Below are positions 6,200 through 11,926 of a stretch of 11,926 nucleotides of DNA, piece after piece. The position numbers and the translations under genes are program-made. Positions within the stretch are counted from its first letter, which is position 1. The number at the start of each line of letters is the position of its first letter. Origin of the DNA: Pseudomonadales bacterium (GTDB lineage: Bacteria > Pseudomonadota > Gammaproteobacteria > Pseudomonadales > DT-91); the NCBI GenBank assembly GCA_013215025.1, contig JABSRR010000147.1:1-11926 (forward strand). The letters are read 5' to 3'. The notes beneath the pieces are model-generated. The model was not told the DNA's origin. It ran no database searches and worked only from the letters and a program-made list of their open reading frames with translations.

Positions 6200-7264
6200 A
6201 TGATCTCAGTCGTTACTTGGGGCACCGGTAACGTCGGCAAATTTGCCGTGCGTGCCGTGCTAAATCATCCGCAGCTGCGTTTAGTTGGGCATATTGTCAG
6301 CAGCGAAGCCAAATCCGGTCAAGACGTTGGTCAGCTGGCAAATCTTGGCTATGACACCGGCATTATTGCCAACCACGATATTGACGCTGTGTTAGCTTTA
6401 CAGCCTGACTGCGTCTGTTATACCGCTCACTCTGAAACCCGCTTATTTGAAGCCGCTGAAGATCAGGCCAAATGCCTGCGCGCCGGCATTAATGTGGTCT
6501 CGTCATCACTGTTTATGCTGCAGCAACCCGACAACCCCGATGTTGCGTTTTTAGCTGAGCCCATCATCGCAGCCTGTGAAGAGGGCAATAGCAGCTGCTT
6601 TAATAACGGCATTGACCCTGGCTTTGCCAACGATACTATGCCGCTGGTGTTTACCGGCCTGTCTGAGCACTGGTCGCATATTCGCATGCAAGAGATTATT
6701 AACTACGCCACCTATGAGCAAGAAGAGACTATTCGTGAGGTAATGGGCTTTGGCTATCCCACCGATCACGACTGCATGCTGTTTCAAGAAGGCATGTTAA
6801 GTTTGGGCTGGGGTGGCTCGGTAAAAAGCGTGGCCAAGGCCTTAGGCGTTACGCTGGATAAAGTTTACGAACGTCATCAGCGGCTGCCGCTGAGTCACGA
6901 TGTTGAAAATGCCATGGGTGTTTTCAAACAGGGCACCACTGGCGCTATGCGATTTGAAGTGATTGGTGAAATTGATGGCAAAGAAGCGATTGTGTTAGAG
7001 CATGTGACGCGGCTTACCGATGACATCGCGCCAGAATGGCCACAGGGCAAGGGTTATTGTCTAACGATTGAGGGTGAGCCAAAAATGACGATTCGCATGG
7101 AAATGGAAGACCAGCATGGCGATCATGCCGTGGCCGGTGTGATTATGACCGCCACTGCCGTAGTGAATGCGATACCGGCTGTAGTGGCTCATGATGCGGG
7201 GATGATGGCAGCGTTTGAGTTACCCAAAATTTGCGCACATGGACAGTATAAGCCCCTAGACTAA
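6200..7264 (+). CDS. DapB-like NAD(P)-dependent oxidoreductase (dihydrodipicolinate reductase / amine dehydrogenase family)
   Basis: This 354-residue protein has an N-terminal Rossmann domain opening with VVTWGTGNVGK (GxGxxG at 8-13) and a C-terminal substrate domain including NNGIDPGFAND (135-145). This is the family often named 'dihydrodipicolinate reductase' that includes 2,4-diaminopentanoate dehydrogenase. At about 350 residues it is much longer than true lysine-pathway DapB (about 270), so a lysine role is unlikely. It probably oxidises or reduces an amine, imine or related substrate with NAD(P)H. Paralogues in some marine proteobacteria and actinobacteria accompany lipid or steroid catabolism genes (recollection, not shown here). 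AAGGA lies about eight bases before the ATG. It is the last gene of the operon beginning at 5605 and converges on glyS. A long stem-loop starts four bases after its stop. Confidence 0.83.
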   Translation: MISVVTWGTGNVGKFAVRAVLNHPQLRLVGHIVSSEAKSGQDVGQLANLGYDTGIIANHDIDAVLALQPDCVCYTAHSETRLFEAAEDQAKCLRAGINVVSSSLFMLQQPDNPDVAFLAEPIIAACEEGNSSCFNNGIDPGFANDTMPLVFTGLSEHWSHIRMQEIINYATYEQEETIREVMGFGYPTDHDCMLFQEGMLSLGWGGSVKSVAKALGVTLDKVYERHQRLPLSHDVENAMGVFKQGTTGAMRFEVIGEIDGKEAIVLEHVTRLTDDIAPEWPQGKGYCLTIEGEPKMTIRMEMEDQHGDHAVAGVIMTATAVVNAIPAVVAHDAGMMAAFELPKICAHGQYKPLD

Positions 7265-7268
7265 TGGC

Positions 7269-7310
7269 TTTGCCTTGCTCGTTAAGCCCTGCGCTTGCGA
7301 GCATGGCAAA
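7269..7310 (+). terminator. Long stem-loop after the DapB-like gene
   Basis: tttgccttgctcg (7269-7281) pairs with cgagcatggcaaa (7298-7310) over 12 of 13 positions. The loop can extend the stem by aagc/gctt (7284-7287 with 7293-7296). It starts four bases after the stop codon, so it probably marks the transcript end, although no U-run follows on either strand. The loop sequence gccctgc (7286-7292) is also an exact complement of gcagggc (7312-7318), giving a competing hairpin. Confidence 0.5.
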
Positions 7311-7317
7311 TGCAGGG

Positions 7318-7389
7318 CAGAGCGTAAGGCATAGAGTACAGCATAGTGTATAACAGCGCGTCAGACAGCGAGTGCAGCAGCGCGACCAG
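7318..7389. repeat. Degenerate 12-bp tandem repeat, six units
   Basis: Six consecutive 12-base units begin at 7318, 7330, 7342, 7354, 7366 and 7378. Each has the form CA-n-n-G-n-G-T-n4: C1, A2, G5 and G7 are invariant and T8 is kept in five of six. The array fills most of the gap between the convergent DapB-like gene and glyS. Read on the minus strand it gives a Cys/Thr/Leu pattern with a four-residue period, but that frame is unlikely to be a gene. Confidence 0.5.
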
Positions 7390-7399
7390 CGCTGGCCGC
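7382..7399 (-). terminator. Stem-loop just after glyS
   Basis: On the minus strand gcggcca-gcgc-tggtcgc forms a 7-bp stem (one G-U pair) with a 4-base loop, starting five bases after the glyS stop codon. It contains the 10-bp perfect palindrome ccagcgctgg. No U-run follows. It is a likely 3'-end structure of the glyQ-glyS transcript. Confidence 0.35.
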
Positions 7400-7404
7400 C
7401 ACTG

Positions 7405-9459
7405 TTAAGCAGCCAATAAGGAAATATCGGCCACTTGCAGGAATGCAGCGCGCAGCGTTTGCAAAATAGCAAGACGGTTAGCTTTCACCGAATCATCTTC
7501 GGCCATCACCATCACATCGTCAAAAAAGCGATCAACTGGCTCTTTTAACTGCGCGAGGCCATTCAGGCTTTGTGCATAATCGTCAGCCTGGATGGCCTGT
7601 TGCACGGCATCTGACTGAATCGCAGCCACCAAGGCTTTTTCGGCATCTTCAACAAGAAGCTCAGCGTTAATATCGGCCGATACCTCGCCGTCAACCTTGG
7701 CTAAAATATTGGCTACCCGTTTATTCGCCGCCGACAGCGCTTCTGCTTCGGCATGCTGACTAAAACTTACCACCGCTTTAACCCGCTGATCAAAATCAAG
7801 CGGCTTCACAACCTTGCGTGCCGCTACCGCTAAGTAGGCTTCGGTTGCAAAACCCTGTGCCTGATAATGTGCTCTAAAGCGCTCTAGCGTATAGCTGAGC
7901 GCATCGGCTACTGCGGTATCTGACAGCTTAACCTGATACAGGCTTTTAGCCTGACTAAATAGCTGTTCAAGATCTAAATCGTAACCACGCTCAACGATGA
8001 TATTTAAGATCGCCAGCGACTGGCGGCGCAGCGCGAAGGGGTCTTTATTGCCGCTGGGCTTCTGCCCAATGCCAAAGATGCCGATGATCGTATCGATGCG
8101 ATCCGCCAGCGCTAGCGCAGCACCAACGTCACTGCTTGGCAGCTCGGCACCTGCGCCCTTAGGCATATATTGCTCTTCTATAGCTTGAGCCACCGCCTCG
8201 GCTTCACCGTCGTTAAGCGCGTAATGCTTGCCCATCAGTCCCTGCAGGTCAGAAAACTCTAACACCATATCGCTGACAAGGTCGGTTTTGGCTAGCAAAC
8301 CGGCGCGCGCCGCTTGCTCTGCATTGCAGGCAATGCTGCTGGCAATCATTTGCGCTAGCTGGCTGACGCGCTGAGATTTCTCAAACACCGTGCCTAGATC
8401 TTTTTGAAAAACGATGCTTTCTAATTTTGTTAGACGTGACTCTAAAGATGATTTTTTGTCGGTTTCAAAGAAGAATCGCGCATCAGATAAACGTGGTCGA
8501 ATCACGCGCTCATTGCCATCAATCACCTGCGCTGCATCGGCAGATTGAATATTTGATACGGTAATAAAGTGCGGCAGCAAATTGCCCGCTGAATCTAACA
8601 CATGGAAATATTTTTGATGCTCAACCATCGATGAAATCAGCGCTTCGGCTGGCACCTGTAAAAAGTCAGGATCAAATTTACCGGTTAGGGCTACCGGATA
8701 TTCCACCAAGGCGGTTACTTCATCGAGTAAGGCATCAGAAATTTGCGCTACCCCGCCAATGGCCTCGGCTTCGGCTTCAACTTGCTCACGAATCATCGCC
8801 TGACGCTCTGCAAAGTCTGGAATCACCGACAAGCTTTTTAACGTTGCTTCATAATTGCTGGCATCCACCGCTACTTGCTGAGGCGCATGAAAACGGTGGC
8901 CTCGCGTGGTGTTGCTCGATTGAACGCCAAGAATGGTCGCGTCAATCAACTCGCTACCAAAGCTAAGATTAATCCATTTAACTGGGCGCACAAATTCTGC
9001 CCGGCTAGCGCCCCAACGCATGCGCTTTGGAATAGGTAGCTGATTCAAGGCCTCTTCCACATAAGCTTGAACAAGATCGCTGGTCGCTTTACCGGCAATC
9101 AACTGGCTATAGGCTAGGCGTTCACCTTTATCGGTATCGACCGTGCTTAATTCAGAAAACTCAACCCCACAGCTTTTGGCAAAGCCTATGGCAGCCTTGC
9201 TAGGCTTGCCGTCTGCATCGTAAGCGGCTTTCACATTGGGCCCAAGCTTTTGTTCTTCACGGTCCGCCTGCTTTTCTTCTAAGCCTTCTACCACTACGCT
9301 TAAGCGGCGAGGCGTTGCATAAGCAATATGCGCATCAAAGCTTAGGGCGTCGGCGGTCATCGCATTGATTATGCTGTCTGTAAAGCTTGCCGATAAGCTG
9401 GAGAGTGCTTTAGGAGGCAGCTCTTCGGTACCAATTTCAATCAATAAATCTTTTGCCAT
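7405..9459 (-). CDS. glyS: Glycyl-tRNA synthetase beta subunit
   Basis: This is the beta chain of the bacterial alpha2beta2 glycyl-tRNA synthetase, which contributes most of the tRNA recognition while the alpha chain holds the aminoacylation site. It is 684 residues, close to the E. coli length of 689. Landmarks are EIGTEELPPKAL (8-19) at the N-terminus, PKRMRWG (144-150), GNERVIRPRLSDARFF (315-330), an HD-like region with KTDLVSDMVLEFSDLQGLMG (391-410), and NKDPFALRRQ (471-480). The last ~100 residues have the place of the DALR-type anticodon-binding domain. It follows glyQ with a gap of 13 bases and only a weak ribosome site (ggta), which points to translational coupling in the glyQS operon. 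It is an essential housekeeping gene with no truncation. Confidence 0.97.
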   Translation of the reverse strand: MAKDLLIEIGTEELPPKALSSLSASFTDSIINAMTADALSFDAHIAYATPRRLSVVVEGLEEKQADREEQKLGPNVKAAYDADGKPSKAAIGFAKSCGVEFSELSTVDTDKGERLAYSQLIAGKATSDLVQAYVEEALNQLPIPKRMRWGASRAEFVRPVKWINLSFGSELIDATILGVQSSNTTRGHRFHAPQQVAVDASNYEATLKSLSVIPDFAERQAMIREQVEAEAEAIGGVAQISDALLDEVTALVEYPVALTGKFDPDFLQVPAEALISSMVEHQKYFHVLDSAGNLLPHFITVSNIQSADAAQVIDGNERVIRPRLSDARFFFETDKKSSLESRLTKLESIVFQKDLGTVFEKSQRVSQLAQMIASSIACNAEQAARAGLLAKTDLVSDMVLEFSDLQGLMGKHYALNDGEAEAVAQAIEEQYMPKGAGAELPSSDVGAALALADRIDTIIGIFGIGQKPSGNKDPFALRRQSLAILNIIVERGYDLDLEQLFSQAKSLYQVKLSDTAVADALSYTLERFRAHYQAQGFATEAYLAVAARKVVKPLDFDQRVKAVVSFSQHAEAEALSAANKRVANILAKVDGEVSADINAELLVEDAEKALVAAIQSDAVQQAIQADDYAQSLNGLAQLKEPVDRFFDDVMVMAEDDSVKANRLAILQTLRAAFLQVADISLLAA

Positions 9460-9472
9460 CTGTGTTTACCGT

Positions 9473-10516
9473 TTATGCCTTCGCTTTGTTAGCAGCTTTA
9501 TTGGCTGCTTTAGCCGCCGCTTTAGCGGCTTTTTTTTCTGCCGCTTGTTGTTCTGCGGCCGCTTTCAGTTTGACTTCTTGCGCCAGCGCCTCTGAGGCTA
9601 ACGGGAAACCTAGTGATAGGCGCGAATTAAAGTACGATTCGGCAACGCTGCGGGCTAGCGTTCGCACGCGGAGAATAAAGCGTTGGCGTTCTGTTACTGA
9701 AATAGCATGTCGTGCATCGAGCAGGTTGAAAGCATGCGAGGCTTTCATCACCATTTCGTAAGCTGGCAATGCAAGGCCCGCATCAATTAATTTAAGGCAC
9801 TCGGCTTCGTAGGTGTCGAAGCTTTGAAACAAAAAGTCGGTATTAGCCTGCTCAAAATTATAGGCTGACATCTCTACTTCATTTTGGTGAAAAACATCGC
9901 CGTAGCTCACCGGGCCTTCTGGGCCATGGGTCCACACTAGGTCGTAGATGCTATCAACCCCTTGCAGATACATCGCAATACGCTCAAGTCCGTAGGTGAT
10001 TTCACCGGTGACCGGATAGCACTCAAGGCCACCCACTTGCTGAAAGTAAGTAAACTGCGTCACTTCCATGCCGTTAAGCCACACTTCCCAGCCTAGGCCC
10101 CAGGCGCCAAGCGTAGGCGACTCCCAATTGTCTTCGACAAAGCGAATATCATGCGTTAAAGGATCGATGCCTAAGCGCTGTAACGACTCTAGATACAGCT
10201 CTTGAATATTATCTGGCGACGGTTTTAATACCACTTGAAACTGATAATAATGCTGCAGCCGATTGGGATTTTCACCATAGCGGCCATCGGTAGGGCGACG
10301 GCAGGGCTGAACATAGGCGCTATTCCACGTTTCAGGCCCGATAGCGCGCAAAAAAGTAGCCGGATGAAAAGTTCCTGCTCCCACTTCGAGGTCTAATGGT
10401 TGTAGAATAACGCAGCCTTGCTCGGCCCAAAATTGCTGTAAGGCAAGAATCAAGCCTTGAAACGTTGATACATCAACATCGGCAGGGTTTGCAGTATGAG
10501 CAGTCGGAGTAGACAT
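9473..10516 (-). CDS. glyQ: Glycyl-tRNA synthetase alpha subunit with a Lys/Ala-rich C-terminal tail
   Basis: This is the catalytic alpha chain of the heterotetrameric class II glycyl-tRNA synthetase, joining glycine to tRNA-Gly with ATP. Class II motif 2 is in [20 protein letters not shown] (73-92) and motif 3 in [13 protein letters not shown] (171-183). [20 protein letters not shown] (126-145) and ISVTERQR (272-279) are as in E. coli. The E. coli protein (303 residues) ends a few residues after the GFP at 303-305. This one runs on for about 40 residues and ends in an Ala/Lys-rich tail ([21 protein letters not shown], about 327-347), probably a basic helix or disordered. The N-terminus is also about ten residues longer than in E. 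coli. AAGGT lies about seven bases before the ATG. It is first in the glyQS operon and divergent from the LpxL-like acyltransferase. Confidence 0.97.
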   Translation of the reverse strand: MSTPTAHTANPADVDVSTFQGLILALQQFWAEQGCVILQPLDLEVGAGTFHPATFLRAIGPETWNSAYVQPCRRPTDGRYGENPNRLQHYYQFQVVLKPSPDNIQELYLESLQRLGIDPLTHDIRFVEDNWESPTLGAWGLGWEVWLNGMEVTQFTYFQQVGGLECYPVTGEITYGLERIAMYLQGVDSIYDLVWTHGPEGPVSYGDVFHQNEVEMSAYNFEQANTDFLFQSFDTYEAECLKLIDAGLALPAYEMVMKASHAFNLLDARHAISVTERQRFILRVRTLARSVAESYFNSRLSLGFPLASEALAQEVKLKAAAEQQAAEKKAAKAAAKAANKAANKAKA

Positions 10517-10558
10517 GTCTGACCTTCGCTTTAACTTTATTCACAAAAATGGGCGCAG

Positions 10559-10564
10559 ATTATA
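10559..10564 (-). promoter_or_regulatory. -10 element of the glyQ promoter
   Basis: The complement reads TTCGGC-TATAAT-CTGCGCCC, a perfect -10 hexamer with a GC-rich discriminator, which leaves a leader of about 35 bases before the glyQ ATG. Such discriminators are usual for growth-rate or stringently controlled translation genes (family knowledge). No good -35 hexamer is seen 16-18 bases upstream. On the other strand TTCACA (10540-10545) and TATAGC (10561-10566), 15 bp apart, could serve the acyltransferase gene. Confidence 0.5.
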
Positions 10565-10615
10565 GCCGAATTAGCGCTATATCGCACCATGTACGCGGCA
10601 TTTGCCAAGATTTGT

Positions 10616-11527
10616 ATGACAAAAACGGTTCTTCACTCTGTTCAATACGGACTACTGCGCGCAATCGCCTGTTTGCCGCAATGCAGCTTACATAGCATTG
10701 CGCGCTGCATTGCTTTTATCGCCTGGCATGGCCGCAGCCGTTTGCGCCGCATTACCGAAATCAATATTCGCCACTGTCGCGACGATTTATCGGCAAAGCA
10801 GCAACAGCAGCTGGCGCGCCAGTCGCTGATTGAGACAGTGAAGGTTGGCCTTGAGATGCCGCGAGTATTGTTTCATAGCTGCGAGCGCAACCTGTCTTTG
10901 ATTGCCAAGGTGTCGGGTAAAGCGCATATCGATGCGCTGCTGGCTGCGGGCCATGGGGTAATTGTGCTGGCGCCGCATTTAGGCAATTGGGAATATCTCG
11001 GCTTGTATTTAGGCCAGCATTTTGACTGTGTCAGCTTATACAAGCCCAGCGGACATCCGGTGATGGATCGACTTGTAGAGCAGGCCAGAAGCAGATCAGG
11101 GGCGAAGTTAATGCCCACTAACAAAAAAGGCGTAATGGCGGTGGTGAAACATTTACGCCAAGCTGGCGTCACCGGCATTTTGCCCGATCAGGTGCCGGAT
11201 GATCGCAATGCTTGGATCAGCGCCGACTTTTATGGCCAGCCAGCACCAACGATGAGCCTGGTAGCGAATCTGGCGAAAAAGCCGCAAATTAAAGCCGTAG
11301 GCGCTTTTGCCCAGCGTTTAGAAAACGGTCAATTTGAAATTATTTTTCAGGCGGTTGACGATGCGCTATACAGCAAGGACAGCCATATTGCTGCCACTGC
11401 CATGAACCATGCCGTGGAACAACTGATTGCCTGCGCTCCGGCACAGTATCAGTGGGAATATAAACGTTTTAAATGGACCGCCGACGGCGCTAAGCACCCC
11501 ATTTATAAACAAGATAAGCCTAGCTGA
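10616..11527 (+). CDS. LpxL/HtrB-family lysophospholipid (lipid A) acyltransferase
   Basis: This membrane-associated acyltransferase of the LpxL/LpxM (bacterial lipid A) family probably transfers a fatty acyl chain from acyl-ACP to a lipid A or other lipid acceptor. The catalytic HxxxxE motif is present as HLGNWE in the segment VIVLAPHLGNWEYLGL. GILPDQVPDDR, FYGQPAPTMSL and the C-terminal QYQWEYKRFKW are family hallmarks. The N-terminus has a hydrophobic anchor (YGLLRAIACLP) followed by a basic stretch. An ATG at 10589 would add nine residues. The start at 10616 (303 residues) gives MTKTVLHSVQYGLLRAIACLP, which matches how homologues begin; neither start has a strong ribosome site, so this is uncertain. 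It is divergent from glyQ and converges on a yihG-like gene. Which acceptor it uses cannot be told. Confidence 0.88.
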   Translation: MTKTVLHSVQYGLLRAIACLPQCSLHSIARCIAFIAWHGRSRLRRITEINIRHCRDDLSAKQQQQLARQSLIETVKVGLEMPRVLFHSCERNLSLIAKVSGKAHIDALLAAGHGVIVLAPHLGNWEYLGLYLGQHFDCVSLYKPSGHPVMDRLVEQARSRSGAKLMPTNKKGVMAVVKHLRQAGVTGILPDQVPDDRNAWISADFYGQPAPTMSLVANLAKKPQIKAVGAFAQRLENGQFEIIFQAVDDALYSKDSHIAATAMNHAVEQLIACAPAQYQWEYKRFKWTADGAKHPIYKQDKPS

Positions 11528-11543
11528 GCCTGAGTGAGGCAGC
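11523..11543 (+). terminator. Weak stem-loop between the convergent acyltransferase genes
   Basis: gct-(ga)-gcct pairs with aggc-agc around the loop gagtg, a 7-bp stem with a 2-base bulge that overlaps the stop codon of the LpxL-like gene. An alternative, ggca-gcc-tgcc (11538-11548), overlaps it. No U-run is present on either side, so this is only a tentative transcript-end structure. Confidence 0.22.
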
Positions 11544-11551
11544 CTGCCACA

Positions 11552-11926
11552 CTAACATTCTGCCGGCGAGTCAGCATCTATATCCACATCAACCGCCACG
11601 CTTGACCAACCCCGCGCCAGCGAGTCGTGATGCAGGGTCGCTATTTGCTGATCTTTTTGCTGCCATAGCTCGTTCACCCATTGATTAAATTCGCTGCGGA
11701 AAGCGCGATCCTCAATATAGTTATTATTTAATAGGCCTGCCGGTATCGTCTCGCAGCGCATCGCAACGCTAACGTGATTCACCTTGCCGCATAAAAACTG
11801 CCAAAAGCTTGGCTGCTGATGATCGGCATAGAAAATCGAAATGTTCAGTAGCTGTGAGATATTATCGCCCATTGCACTAAGAGCATAACCAATACCACCC
11901 GCCTTGGGCTTTAATAAGTAGCGATA
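11552..11926 (-). CDS. YihG-like 1-acylglycerol-3-phosphate acyltransferase, C-terminal part (cut by window edge)
   Basis: The frame is open to the right edge, so the ATG at 11872 is internal and the gene starts outside the window. The visible 124 residues begin YRYLLKPKAGGIGYALSAMG. They contain LLNISIFY, FWQFLCGKVNHVSV, NNYIEDRAFRSEFNQWVNELWQQKD and an acidic tail (DVDIDADSPAEC). They line up with the C-terminal region of E. coli YihG ([47 protein letters not shown]), a PlsC-type acyltransferase of the inner membrane that acylates lysophosphatidic acid. The catalytic HxxxxD and other N-terminal motifs are not in view. It converges on the LpxL-like gene with a 24-bp gap. The acidic tail after the core is longer than in E. 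coli. Confidence 0.8.
   Translation of the reverse strand, partial: YRYLLKPKAGGIGYALSAMGDNISQLLNISIFYADHQQPSFWQFLCGKVNHVSVAMRCETIPAGLLNNNYIEDRAFRSEFNQWVNELWQQKDQQIATLHHDSLARGWSSVAVDVDIDADSPAEC

Noticed and set aside
7269..7318. H-type pseudoknot formed by stem A and gccctgc/gcagggc
   Set aside because: The linker crossing the 13-bp stem would be a single base, which is sterically impossible; competing hairpins fit better.
7143..7472. Minus-strand open frame of 109 codons with a Cys/Thr/Leu repeat
   Set aside because: It overlaps the 3' ends of both glyS and the DapB-like gene in other frames, and its odd composition is explained by the 12-bp DNA repeat.
9453..9761. Ala-rich plus-strand open frame opposite glyQ
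   Set aside because: It is the antisense of the Ala/Lys tail and core of glyQ, with no ribosome site.

Overview
The window looks like ordinary chromosomal DNA of a marine-type gammaproteobacterium. The evidence is a two-subunit (alpha2beta2) glycyl-tRNA synthetase of the E. coli/Pseudomonas kind, an LpxL-type lipid acyltransferase, a YihG-type acyltransferase, a DUF3429 membrane protein, and several lipid or xenobiotic catabolism genes (Baeyer-Villiger monooxygenase, crotonase, DapB-like oxidoreductase). The mixture suggests the Cellvibrionales/Spongiibacteraceae neighbourhood, but that placement is inference. I see no insertion sequence, prophage, CRISPR array, tRNA or rRNA.

Layout. At 73-2089 (minus) a flavin monooxygenase gene and a carboxymuconolactone-decarboxylase-family gene form a probable operon. 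It is divergent from a tetR gene (2264-2980, plus). The 174 bp between them carry two near-identical palindromic operators, TGAACA-AA-TGTTCA, whose centres are 64 bp apart. tetR converges on an orphan ParA-type ATPase (2984-3667, minus). A crotonase gene follows (3849-4673, plus) with a good promoter. It ends in a strong 3' hairpin and a 376-bp gene-free region that contains a G-free, C-rich tract resembling a Rho loading site. A small DUF3429 membrane protein (5050-5457) comes next. It is followed by a probable three-gene operon (5605-7264): pterin-4a-carbinolamine dehydratase, a DUF3081-like small protein overlapping it by 4 bp, and a DapB-like NAD(P)-dependent oxidoreductase. This operon converges on glyQ-glyS (7405-10516, minus). 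The gap between them holds a long stem-loop and a degenerate 12-bp tandem repeat. Divergent from glyQ is an LpxL-like acyltransferase (10616-11527), which converges on the 3' part of a yihG-like acyltransferase that runs off the right edge.

Working together. The TetR protein most likely represses itself and the monooxygenase operon through the paired operators, releasing on a lipophilic ligand. That module, the crotonase and the DapB-like enzyme fit oxidative catabolism of hydrophobic substrates. GlyQ/GlyS is housekeeping translation, and the two acyltransferases act in membrane lipid or lipid A synthesis.

I found no convincing undescribed multi-gene system. The points most worth a second look are the paired operators, the U-tract-less stem-loops placed just after several stop codons, the competing hairpins at 7269-7318, the 12-bp repeat, and the Lys/Ala-rich tail of GlyQ.
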